A DNA stretch of 64,000 bases from assembly GCA_964464375.1 (NCBI GenBank), contig CAYXFU010000006.1:1-64000 (forward strand). The letters run 5' to 3'. Source of the stretch: CAIOZA01 sp964464375 (GTDB taxonomy: Bacteria; Bacteroidota; Ignavibacteria; Kapaibacteriales; UBA2268). Positions 17,008-24,079 of the stretch are shown here, in pieces (the stretch's first letter is position 1; every line of letters begins with the position of its first letter). The notes under the pieces were generated by a model, which worked only from the letters and a program-made list of their open reading frames with translations, did no database searches and had not been told where the DNA came from. The position numbers were made by a program, and so were the translations under genes.

Positions 17008-17090
17008 GTATTGATGTCTCAACATTACTTCCGGGAATGTATTTTGTCCGGATAGGAGATAGAGTAAGCAAATTTGTGAAGCTGTAGTTT

Positions 17091-17142
17091 TTCCCCTCCT
17101 TTCCAAGGAGGGGTGGATCGACGCAGTCGAGACGGGGTGGTA
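17091..17142. repeat. Composite double-hairpin element, non-coding copy
   Basis: CCCCTCC...GGAGGGG followed by TCGA-CGCAG-TCGA and GACGGGGTGGT. On the opposite strand it matches the in-frame insertion around 3436-3485, except that the inner hairpin differs (TCGA arms here, GTCAC arms there). Confidence 0.8.
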
Positions 17143-17149
17143 GTTGCAT

Positions 17150-17278
17150 CATGGCTCTAAGACACCATCTCCAAGAATGGAGAGGGTCGGGGTGAGGTTG
17201 GTACTTGTAGGGACATTGCATGTGTTCTCAAATAATACAGGATTCACGCAGTGAATCCCTACAATACATGAATTATAG
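17150..17278. repeat. Dispersed intergenic repeat, copy A
   Basis: About 130 bases sharing CATGGCT, GGTCGGGGTGAGGTTGG, ACATTGCATGTG, TCTCAAA/CCTCAAC, ACAGGATTCA and CTACAATACATGA with copy B at 58598. It contains the perfect hairpin GGATTCAC-GCA-GTGAATCC. Both copies lie just after the stop of a T9SS sorting-domain frame. Confidence 0.8.
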
Positions 17279-17413
17279 TGTATTTAATCATGTCTTTCAT
17301 CACAAAAATCCCAGAAATCCCAGTTCAGACCATTTATTTAAATTATATATAAAATAAAAACCGTTTTCTTGAAATATCATCAACTATTTTGCAAATTGCA
17401 TCTGGTAAAGTTA

Positions 17414-17625
17414 ATCCCGTTAGGGATAGAATATGTATAGCATTCGATACAAACTATATCTCAAAATCCCGTAGGGATGGAATCATAATAGAAAATCGCC
17501 CCAAACTTGTCACTAAAGCTCCATCGGAGCGAAATTGATTTTTATAACGAATGGAGATACCGCCCCTACGGGGCTTCGACGCTCTCTCCTCAATGCTTTC
17601 TATTAAGATTTCACACCTACGGTGT
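17414..17625. repeat. Array of five mini-hairpins with about 52-bp spacing
   Basis: Hairpins: ATCCC-GTTA-GGGAT (17414), ATCCC-GTA-GGGAT (17466), GCTCC-ATC-GGAGC (17518), GCCCC-TAC-GGGGC (17562), ACACC-TAC-GGTGT (17613). Start-to-start distances are 52, 52, 44 and 51. Stem bases differ from unit to unit but stay paired. The spacers of the first two units resemble each other (GAAT...ATAG...TCG...AAACT...AAA). Confidence 0.75.
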
Positions 17626-17686
17626 TTCCGGAAAAATTTATCATTTCCACGGGTTTCACCAGCGATTATTCATATTCAGCATCTTC

Positions 17687-17849
17687 GATGCAAAAGATCA
17701 AAATTATCAAAAAACACGATGCAATTGATGCAAAAAGTGCAATCACAAATACAATGTGCCTGATAAATAAGGTGGTTAAAAAAATATTAAATAACCAATT
17801 ATTCATTAAAATGATGCAACTCGATGCAACTCGATGCAAATTGATGCAA
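17687..17849. repeat. GATGCAA iteron-like repeats
   Basis: Seven copies of GATGCAA at 17687, 17718, 17727, 17813, 17823, 17833 and 17843. The last four are exactly 10 bp apart, one helical turn, and end about 35 bp before the sucC promoter. They might be a binding site for a regulator. Confidence 0.6.
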
Positions 17850-17883
17850 AATCTCCCCCAATTATTAATTGATTCCTGAGATT

Positions 17884-17915
17884 TTTGCTAATCTACCATA
17901 TTTTTAATAAATTTG
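17884..17915 (+). promoter_or_regulatory. Bacteroidota-type promoter for sucC
   Basis: TTTG at 17884-17887, a 20-base spacer and TAAATTTG at 17908-17915, an exact match to the -33 (TTTG) and -7 (TAnnTTTG) elements of Bacteroidota. The predicted transcript would begin near 17921 with a leader of about 50 bases. Confidence 0.65.
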
Positions 17916-17973
17916 TAAGTTATAAACTTCCCCAAAAAGAAAATTATTTGTTCAATATAATTCAGGATATTTT

Positions 17974-19212
17974 ATGAAGATTCATGAACATCAGGCAAAA
18001 GACCTTCTTCGTAGGTTCAATGTACCTGTTCTGAAGAGTAAAGTTGTATTCACCGCTGAAGAAGCCGGTAAAAGCGCTTTCGAAGATTTCGTAAACATGG
18101 GAATCAATACTATTGTCTTGAAGGCTCAGGTTCATGCCGGAGGACGAGGAAAAGGCTCAATCCATGATATTACAACCGACGAAACTCAATTTGTTGGCGA
18201 AAAACAGGTTAGAGGCGTTAATGTTATGTCCGGCAATGATGTTGCCCATAATATTTATGAGTATGCTGTTAGAATGCTCGGCAATAAAATTAAAACCATC
18301 CAGACCGGCGAATCGGGTACAATCATCGGAAGATTGTTGCTGGAAGAGGGTGTAGGCATTGCCAGGGAATTCTATGCAGGTATAGTTCTCGATAGAGGAA
18401 CTGGCAAGAATACTATCATGGTTTCCACCGAAGGTGGTGTCGAAATCGAGAAAGTTGCCGAAGAATCCCCTGAAAAAATCTTGAAAGAAGCTATCGATCC
18501 CAAACTTGGATTCCAGAATTTTCAGGCACGCAGATTGGGTATAGGTCTTGGGTTAACTGGTGATGCATTCAAGAGCTTCAATACTTTTATCACTCGTCTG
18601 GTAAGAGCTTATGAAAGCCTTGACTGCAGTCTTTTGGAAATCAATCCTCTAGTTCTTACTACTAATGGTACAATGATCGCATTGGATGCCAAGATGAACT
18701 TCGATGACAATGCTCTCTATCGTCATGCAGAATATGAAGATCTTCGCGACATCACAGAAGAAGCTCCTCTCGAAGTAGAAGCTTCAAAATTTGATCTTAA
18801 TTACATAAAGCTCGATGGTAATGTTGGCTGTATGGTCAACGGTGCAGGCTTGGCAATGGCAACAATGGATATGATTCAAATGTCTGGCGGAAGCCCTGCA
18901 AATTTCCTCGATGTTGGGGGTGGAGCAAATGTTGACAGAATCGCAAATGCTTTCAGAATCATGTTGAGCGATCCTAATGTAAAAGCTGTTCTTATAAATA
19001 TATTCGGTGGTATCGTCAGATGCGACAAAGTAGCTGAAGGTATCGTTCAGGCACTAAAGAAAGTAACAGTTAATGTCCCTGTGATTGTCCGTCTCGATGG
19101 TACCAATGCCAGAGAAGGCAAACTCTTACTCAAGAATTCAGGTTTAGCATTCAAGGTAGCCGAGAATTTTGAGCAGGCAGCCAAACTGGTTACAGAAGTC
19201 GTAGCAGCGTAA
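17974..19212 (+). CDS. sucC: Succinyl-CoA synthetase (ADP-forming) beta subunit
   Basis: 412 residues. Typical N-terminus MKIHEHQAKDLLRRFNVPV, ATP-grasp fold with VLKAQVHAGGRGKG, LEINPLV, and the C-terminal CoA-ligase part with FLDVGGGAN, INIFGGIVRCDKVAEGI and VRLDGTNA. It makes succinate and ATP from succinyl-CoA in the TCA cycle. The alpha subunit gene (sucD) is not next to it. An exact Bacteroidota-type promoter precedes it and a hairpin terminator follows it. Confidence 0.96.
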   Translation: MKIHEHQAKDLLRRFNVPVLKSKVVFTAEEAGKSAFEDFVNMGINTIVLKAQVHAGGRGKGSIHDITTDETQFVGEKQVRGVNVMSGNDVAHNIYEYAVRMLGNKIKTIQTGESGTIIGRLLLEEGVGIAREFYAGIVLDRGTGKNTIMVSTEGGVEIEKVAEESPEKILKEAIDPKLGFQNFQARRLGIGLGLTGDAFKSFNTFITRLVRAYESLDCSLLEINPLVLTTNGTMIALDAKMNFDDNALYRHAEYEDLRDITEEAPLEVEASKFDLNYIKLDGNVGCMVNGAGLAMATMDMIQMSGGSPANFLDVGGGANVDRIANAFRIMLSDPNVKAVLINIFGGIVRCDKVAEGIVQALKKVTVNVPVIVRLDGTNAREGKLLLKNSGLAFKVAENFEQAAKLVTEVVAA

Positions 19213-19223
19213 GAAATAAGTTT

Positions 19224-19250
19224 GTCATTCCTGTGCAGACAGGAATCTAT
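19224..19250. repeat. GTCATTC-type palindromic repeat
   Basis: GTCATTCCTGT-GCAG-ACAGGAATC: eight-base perfect stem. Same layout as 15726 and 55805. Confidence 0.65.
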
Positions 19251-19261
19251 TGTATTATTAA

Positions 19262-19297
19262 TCATCCGGTTCAAAAGAATCGGATGACTTTTTTTTA
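19262..19297 (+). terminator. Intrinsic terminator of sucC
   Basis: Stem TCATCCGGTTC / GAATCGGATGA with loop AAAA (one G-T pair), followed by CTTTTTTTT. It lies between the converging sucC and tsaD genes. Confidence 0.8.
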
Positions 19298-20311
19298 TTT
19301 CTTTTTAGCTCTCAGAGCGTTTGAGTTGACTTTGAATGAAAGATCAAAGAAAGGTTCGGTTCCAGATTCCTTGAGCTTCTGCGAGGCGATATAGCCTATC
19401 ATAGCTGCATTGTCCATGCAATATGACATCATCGGAGCAATACTCTTGATATTATGCTTAGCTGCTTCCTCAGAGATCTTAGTTCTTAAACCGGAATTAG
19501 CAGATACTCCGCCTGCTATTACGATAGATTTAACCTTCTTTTCGAGTGCTGCAGTGATTGCTTTATGAACCAGAATATCAACTATTGCAGCCTGAACCGA
19601 AGCACAGATATCGGGCATCTTTTCTTCCGGCACTCCGTCAGGGAATTCCTTTTGAACGAAATATCTGACTGATGTTTTAAGCCCGCTGAAACTGAAGTTG
19701 TAATCACCGCTGTGCATCATCGATCGCGGAAAATTATAGGCTTTCGGGTTGCCGGATTTTGCTAACTTGTCAATCTCGGGTCCACCCGGATAGGGAAGAC
19801 CTAGCAGTTTAGCTGTCTTGTCGAATGCTTCTCCTGCGGCATCATCCTTAGTTAAACCCATTATCTCATAAGAAGTAAATGATGTTACATAGAACAAAGC
19901 AGTATGCCCACCACTGACAACCATTGAAATAAATGGAAATGGAACTTCCTCCTGAAGATTGCCTGAGAATAAGTGCCCTTCGATATGATTTACCGGTACA
20001 ACCGGGATATTATATCTTATTGACAAAGCTTTCGCAAAGTTAGATCCGACTATGAGTGAGCCAATTAAGCCCGGCTCACTTGTTACAGCTAAAGCTTCAA
20101 TATCAGCCATAGTTTTCCCGCATGAATCCAGGGATTCATTTACAACACTTGATATTGCCTTTAAATGTGCTCTGGATGCCAATTCAGGCACAACACCTCC
20201 AAATTTTGAGTGGAAGTACTGTGATGAAATAATATTTGATAGTACCGCCGAGTTTTCGATTACTGCCGCAGATGTTTCATCGCACGAAGATTCGATTGCA
20301 AGTATTGTCAT
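19295..20311 (-). CDS. tsaD: tRNA N6-threonylcarbamoyladenosine synthase subunit TsaD
   Basis: 338 residues, standard length. ASKHA-fold ATPase: MTILAIESSCDETSAA at the start, the metal-binding HIEGHL (about residues 111-116), SGGHTAL, DDAAGEAFDK, PGGPEIDKLA, FSFSGLKT and the C-terminal IAGGVSANSGLR and CMDNAAMIGY. With TsaB, TsaE and TsaC it makes t6A37 in tRNAs that read ANN codons. Its ATG overlaps the stop of cinA by four bases (ATGA), so the two are translationally coupled. Confidence 0.97.
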   Translation of the reverse strand: MTILAIESSCDETSAAVIENSAVLSNIISSQYFHSKFGGVVPELASRAHLKAISSVVNESLDSCGKTMADIEALAVTSEPGLIGSLIVGSNFAKALSIRYNIPVVPVNHIEGHLFSGNLQEEVPFPFISMVVSGGHTALFYVTSFTSYEIMGLTKDDAAGEAFDKTAKLLGLPYPGGPEIDKLAKSGNPKAYNFPRSMMHSGDYNFSFSGLKTSVRYFVQKEFPDGVPEEKMPDICASVQAAIVDILVHKAITAALEKKVKSIVIAGGVSANSGLRTKISEEAAKHNIKSIAPMMSYCMDNAAMIGYIASQKLKESGTEPFFDLSFKVNSNALRAKKK

Positions 20312-21558
20312 TGTTGGTGTTTTAATTTCTTAAATAGTAAATTTAAAGCCGCAGATACTGCTCTGTTGCGGTTTATAATCCTGTCTCCGCCAAACTTGAA
20401 TTTCATGGCAATTGATTCCAGTTGATCAGAATATCCAATCCATACTGTCCCAACAGGTTTTTCTGTTGTGCCGCCATCGGGTCCTGCTATACCGGTAATG
20501 CTAATGCCAATTGTAGTATTGAATTTCTCTCTAACATTACTTGCCATTTCGATAGCTGTCTCCTCAGAAACAGCACCTTTCACAGCTAACGTTTCAGGAT
20601 TGATACCTAACATCTGTTGTTTCATTTCATTGCTATATGTAATGACGCTCCCCTGAAAATACTCAGAACTTCCGGGAATTGAGGTCAATTCACCACTCAA
20701 TAAACCTCCTGTACACGATTCTGCAAACGAGACAGTTTTACTCTGACTCTTAAGAAGTTTACCACAGACGGAAGCTAATGAGTCGTCAGCTTCACCAATA
20801 ATAAATTTTTCAGCTTTGGAATATATGAAATCAGATACGCTTTTGATATTTTGATGACATTCATTTTCACTACTGCTTTCTGAACCAATTCTGAGCCGCA
20901 CTCCATGGTAGCTTGGAAGATAAGCTAAAGTGCATCCATTCAGAAATGTAGCCGGATCTCCAATTAATTCAGCTAGAACAGACTCAGAAACCCCGGCTGT
21001 CTGGAGAACTTTATAAATAACTATCTGATCGTCCTCAACCTTAATCTTTTCATAGATAAATGGAAGAACTGAATCTGACATAATATACTTCATTTCAAAA
21101 GGAACACCAGGTAAAGAAATAACATATTTTTCTCCAATATCGAATAGCATTCCCGGAGCGGTACCTAGCTGATTTCTTAGAATTTTACATTTTGTGGGAA
21201 GTAAAGCAACTGATTTACTATTTTCTGTAATTTTAATCCCTCTATTGGAAAGTAAGTCTTCAATATGCTTCAATGTAGGTTCTGAAAGAACAAGATTATC
21301 ATTGAAATAATCAGCAAGAACTTCCTTAGTTATATCATCATGCGTAGGTCCAAGCCCACCCGTTATAATTACCATATCCGTTACATAGAGTAATCTGTCC
21401 AGTTCAGCTGTTATATCAGGCTCATTGTCGCCTACGGTAGAGTGATAATGAACTTTTGCTCCAAGCTTAGTACATTCATCTGCAATCCAAGCAGCATTTG
21501 TGTTAATGACCTGTCCGATGCAAATTTCATCGCCAATTGTTAATAAAGAAATATTCAT
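20308..21558 (-). CDS. cinA: CinA-family protein (nicotinamide-nucleotide amidase domain)
   Basis: 416 residues from the ATG at 21556-21558 (MNISLLTIGDEICIGQ). An open frame runs 61 codons further upstream but crosses the rpsA terminator. Residues 1-170 are the MoCF/COG1058 domain (IITGGLGPTHDDITKE, SLPGVPFEM). Residues about 250-416 are the CinA C-terminal amidase (SFAESCTGGLLSGELT, GSVITYSNEMK, GISITGIAGPDGGTTEKPVGTVWIG). Together they act on ADP-ribose and nicotinamide mononucleotide in NAD recycling. It lies in an operon with tsaD. Confidence 0.95.
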   Translation of the reverse strand: MNISLLTIGDEICIGQVINTNAAWIADECTKLGAKVHYHSTVGDNEPDITAELDRLLYVTDMVIITGGLGPTHDDITKEVLADYFNDNLVLSEPTLKHIEDLLSNRGIKITENSKSVALLPTKCKILRNQLGTAPGMLFDIGEKYVISLPGVPFEMKYIMSDSVLPFIYEKIKVEDDQIVIYKVLQTAGVSESVLAELIGDPATFLNGCTLAYLPSYHGVRLRIGSESSSENECHQNIKSVSDFIYSKAEKFIIGEADDSLASVCGKLLKSQSKTVSFAESCTGGLLSGELTSIPGSSEYFQGSVITYSNEMKQQMLGINPETLAVKGAVSEETAIEMASNVREKFNTTIGISITGIAGPDGGTTEKPVGTVWIGYSDQLESIAMKFKFGGDRIINRNRAVSAALNLLFKKLKHQQ

Positions 21559-21630
21559 TTGTTCTATTCTTCTGTTATTAAGTCTTTTCTTAACGAATTT
21601 AAGCTTTAAATATTTATTTGGTATAAAAAC

Positions 21631-21658
21631 AAAACAGGCTGAATAATCAGCCTGTTTT
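21631..21658 (-). terminator. Intrinsic terminator of rpsA
   Basis: Perfect 12-base stem AAAACAGGCTGA / TCAGCCTGTTTT with loop ATAA, followed on the minus strand by GTTTTTATAC. It separates rpsA from cinA. Confidence 0.85.
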
Positions 21659-21679
21659 GAGTTTTGTGCTATAAAAGCA

Positions 21680-23875
21680 TTAAGCTTCTGGTTCAGTTTC
21701 CGGAGCAGGAGCTTCAACTGATGCTTCAACTGATGCTTCAACAGCTTCGACAGGTGTTTCTGCTACTTCAATCGGAGTATCTACTGCTTCGACAGGAACT
21801 TTAGTTTTGACAGCTTTTACTTTCACTGGTGCTTCAACAGCTTCGACAGGTGTTTCTACAACTTCGACAGGTGTTTCTACAATTTCGACAGGTGTTTCTG
21901 CAACTTCGACAGGTGTTTCTGCAACTTCGACAGGAGCTTCAACAACTGCAATAGGAGCTTTAGTTCTCACAGCTTTTACTTTTACTGGAGTATCAGAAAA
22001 CTCAGCCATGGCTTCTTCAATTTTAAGTTTATCTTCTTTTTTCTCATAATTGATAAATTCTTCAGGAAGCTCGTAGTCAACCGGTGTTGGCGGTGGTGGC
22101 TCCATCGAGAATTTTTCAGCATTTGGCACAGGATGTGATGCATTGTAAGCCATTATGATATCCTGATCCTTATCTCTGAGATATTCAACAACGGATAGAA
22201 CAATCTTCTTGGATTCTTTATCGAATTCAACAACTTTCAGCGGTAATTTATCACCAATCTGGAAGTAATCACTGATTGTTTTAACAGGAGCAAATGAAAG
22301 CTGTGATACAGGTACGAAACCATCGACACCATCAGGTAGTTCAACGATAACTCCTTTTTCGATAATGCGTTCAATCTTTGCTTCAGTTTCTGAAGTTACT
22401 TTGTATTTATCTTCGAAGAAATCCCAAGGATTATCTTTTATTTGCTTGTGTCCGAGAGCGATTCTTCTTTGTTCTGGATCGATGCTCAATACCGTTACAT
22501 CAAGATTTTCGCCTTTTTTAACAAATTCGCCCGGATGACGTATTTTCTTTGTCCAGCTTAAATCACTGATATGAACAAGACCATCTACACCTGGCTCTAA
22601 TTCAACGAATACACCGAAATTAGTTAAGTTCCGTACTATTCCGGTATGTTTTGAATCAACCGGGTATTTTTTCATCAGGTCTTCCCATGGATCCGGCTCA
22701 AGTTGTTTCATTCCAAGAGCAAGTTTTTTATCGTCTTTATCTATGTTAAGGACAACTGCATCAATAATCTGACCCATTGAAACCATCTGTGATGGATGTT
22801 TTACATGCTGAGTCCAGCTCATTTCGCTTATGTGGATAAGTCCTTCGATACCTTTTTCGATTTCGATGAATGCACCATAGTCGGTTAGGCTGACAACCTT
22901 ACCACGTACCTTTGTACCTTTTTCATATTTTTCGCCTATTGTATCCCATGGATGTGAAGTTAACTGCTTCATACCTAATGAAATTCTCTTTTTATCTGTA
23001 TCAAAATCAAGGATAACAACCTTGACAATCTGATCGAGTTCAACGATTTCACTTGGATGAGTAACTCTGCCCCAAGAGAGATCTGTTATGTGGACAAGAC
23101 CATCTACGCCACCGAGATCAACGAATATACCAAAGTCAGCAACTGCTTTGACTGTACCTTCAAGGACAAGACCTTTTTCGAGTTTGCTGATAATGACTTC
23201 GCGCTGTTCTGAAAGTTGTTCTTCAAGAAGAACCTTATGGCTCACAACAACGTTTTCGCTTGGATGGTTGACTTTTACAACTCTTACATCAATTGTTTTT
23301 GAAACCCATTGGTCAAAATCGCGTACCGGTCTGACGTCAATTTGTGAACCTGGAAGGAATGCTTCGATACCTAGAAGGTCAACAACCATTCCACCTTTTA
23401 TACGACGCAGAATACGAACCTGTACAATTTCCTGCTTTTCGTTGAGGTTGATAATATCATCCCATATACGCATGAAATCGGCTCTTCTTCTTGAAAGTAA
23501 AAGAGTACCTGTTGCATCTTCAATATTTTCGATATAAACATCAATTACATCGCCTGTTTTGAGTGTTTCGGAGTTGAGAAGTTCTGCTCTGGGAACAACA
23601 CCAACTGATTTGAAGCCGATGTCAACATAGACTTCGTCTTTTGTGATTAAAGTAATCGTACCTCTTACTAGTTCGTCTTCTTTAATATTCTGTACTGATG
23701 ATTCGGTCAAAGCCAAAAAAGCATCATCACTTAAGTCGAGATTTTCAAGACTTTTCTCAAGAATATTAGCCAAAGACGATAAGTTGTTAAATGCATTAGA
23801 GCTTGATTCTTGGTTTTTTTTATCCTGCAAAGGGTTAGAGGCGAGCTCTTCGATCATTGTGGAATTTTCGGACAT
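21680..23875 (-). CDS. rpsA: 30S ribosomal protein S1 with repetitive C-terminal tail
   Basis: 731 residues with six S1 RNA-binding domains between about residues 65 and 585 (for example GTVKAVADFGIFVDLGGVDG, GKVVSLTDYGAFIEIEKGIEG, GIVRNLTNFGVFVELEPGVDG). S1 binds mRNA for translation initiation. The start is the ATG at 23873-23875: the GGAG just upstream is well spaced for it, while the in-frame ATG at 23887 contains that GGAG. From about residue 620 the protein carries an acidic tail built of seven-residue repeats (VEVAETP type), unusual for S1. A hairpin with ACGGT/ACCGT arms lies at about 23891-23910 in the leader. A terminator follows the gene. Confidence 0.95.
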   Translation of the reverse strand: MSENSTMIEELASNPLQDKKNQESSSNAFNNLSSLANILEKSLENLDLSDDAFLALTESSVQNIKEDELVRGTITLITKDEVYVDIGFKSVGVVPRAELLNSETLKTGDVIDVYIENIEDATGTLLLSRRRADFMRIWDDIINLNEKQEIVQVRILRRIKGGMVVDLLGIEAFLPGSQIDVRPVRDFDQWVSKTIDVRVVKVNHPSENVVVSHKVLLEEQLSEQREVIISKLEKGLVLEGTVKAVADFGIFVDLGGVDGLVHITDLSWGRVTHPSEIVELDQIVKVVILDFDTDKKRISLGMKQLTSHPWDTIGEKYEKGTKVRGKVVSLTDYGAFIEIEKGIEGLIHISEMSWTQHVKHPSQMVSMGQIIDAVVLNIDKDDKKLALGMKQLEPDPWEDLMKKYPVDSKHTGIVRNLTNFGVFVELEPGVDGLVHISDLSWTKKIRHPGEFVKKGENLDVTVLSIDPEQRRIALGHKQIKDNPWDFFEDKYKVTSETEAKIERIIEKGVIVELPDGVDGFVPVSQLSFAPVKTISDYFQIGDKLPLKVVEFDKESKKIVLSVVEYLRDKDQDIIMAYNASHPVPNAEKFSMEPPPPTPVDYELPEEFINYEKKEDKLKIEEAMAEFSDTPVKVKAVRTKAPIAVVEAPVEVAETPVEVAETPVEIVETPVEVVETPVEAVEAPVKVKAVKTKVPVEAVDTPIEVAETPVEAVEASVEASVEAPAPETEPEA
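21829..21950. repeat. 21-bp tandem repeat encoding the S1 tail
   Basis: About five copies of a 21-base unit (plus strand GACAGGTGTTTCTRCAACTTC-like) encode VEVAETP/VEVVETP heptads. Further degenerate units extend on both sides (about 21700-21960). Confidence 0.85.
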
Positions 23876-24079
23876 AATGTACTCCATGTAAAACGGTAAT
23901 TTCTGCCACCGTCAGCATCTTGTTGAACATATTTCAAATAATTGAAAATTATAGATTTGCAATTTACAAAAAATAATATTTTTAACAAAAAGATTGGAAT
24001 AAATTTATTGATTTTGCAAATAATATATAATATATTGTTATGAAGATAAAGGAAAACTGAAGTGCGGAAGTAAGGAATT
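23876..24079. other. Intergenic region upstream of rpsA
   Basis: 204 AT-rich bases. It holds the rpsA leader with an ACGGT/ACCGT hairpin and presumably the rpsA promoter; no exact -33/-7 pair was found. No terminator is obvious for the kinase gene ending at 24080. Confidence 0.5.

Larger units (their letters stand above)
16779..17087 (+). pseudogene. Orphan T9SS sorting-domain tail (gene remnant)
   Basis: 102 residues made almost only of a type A sorting domain (FPNPASDLIEI...IKIYNIFGQTVLSV...GMYFVRIGDRVSKFVKL). It has no signal peptide and no cargo domain, and an in-frame TAA lies 15 bases upstream of the ATG. Without a signal peptide it cannot reach the secretion system, so it is best read as the surviving 3' end of a deleted cargo gene. 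Both insertion sites are occupied: site 1 by a CCCCCTCT/AGAGGGGG palindrome and site 2 by a variant of the palindrome at 1-26. Confidence 0.75.
17088..17973. other. Repeat-rich non-coding block upstream of sucC
   Basis: 886 bases with no credible gene. In order: a composite double hairpin (17091-17142), a dispersed repeat also found at 58598 (17150-17278), AT-rich spacer, an array of five mini-hairpins at about 52-bp spacing (17414-17625), seven GATGCAA motifs (17687-17849), and a promoter for sucC (17884-17915). Short ORFs here run through the hairpins and look accidental. Confidence 0.8.

Noticed and set aside
17414..17625. Possible CRISPR array
   Set aside because: The repeated parts are only 13-14 bases and differ in sequence between units, while the spacers are partly similar. 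No cas genes are present.
17507..17879. Overlapping short ORFs in the repeat block before sucC
   Set aside because: They are read across hairpins and GATGCAA repeats in two or three frames; composition fits non-coding DNA.
20308..21741. Long form of cinA
   Set aside because: The extra 61 codons cross the rpsA terminator and read low-complexity Leu/Lys; the family N-terminus begins at 21558.
21807..22049. ORF antisense to the rpsA tail (Thr/Ser-rich repeats)
   Set aside because: It is the shadow of the 21-bp repeats; codon patterns follow the S1 protein on the minus strand.
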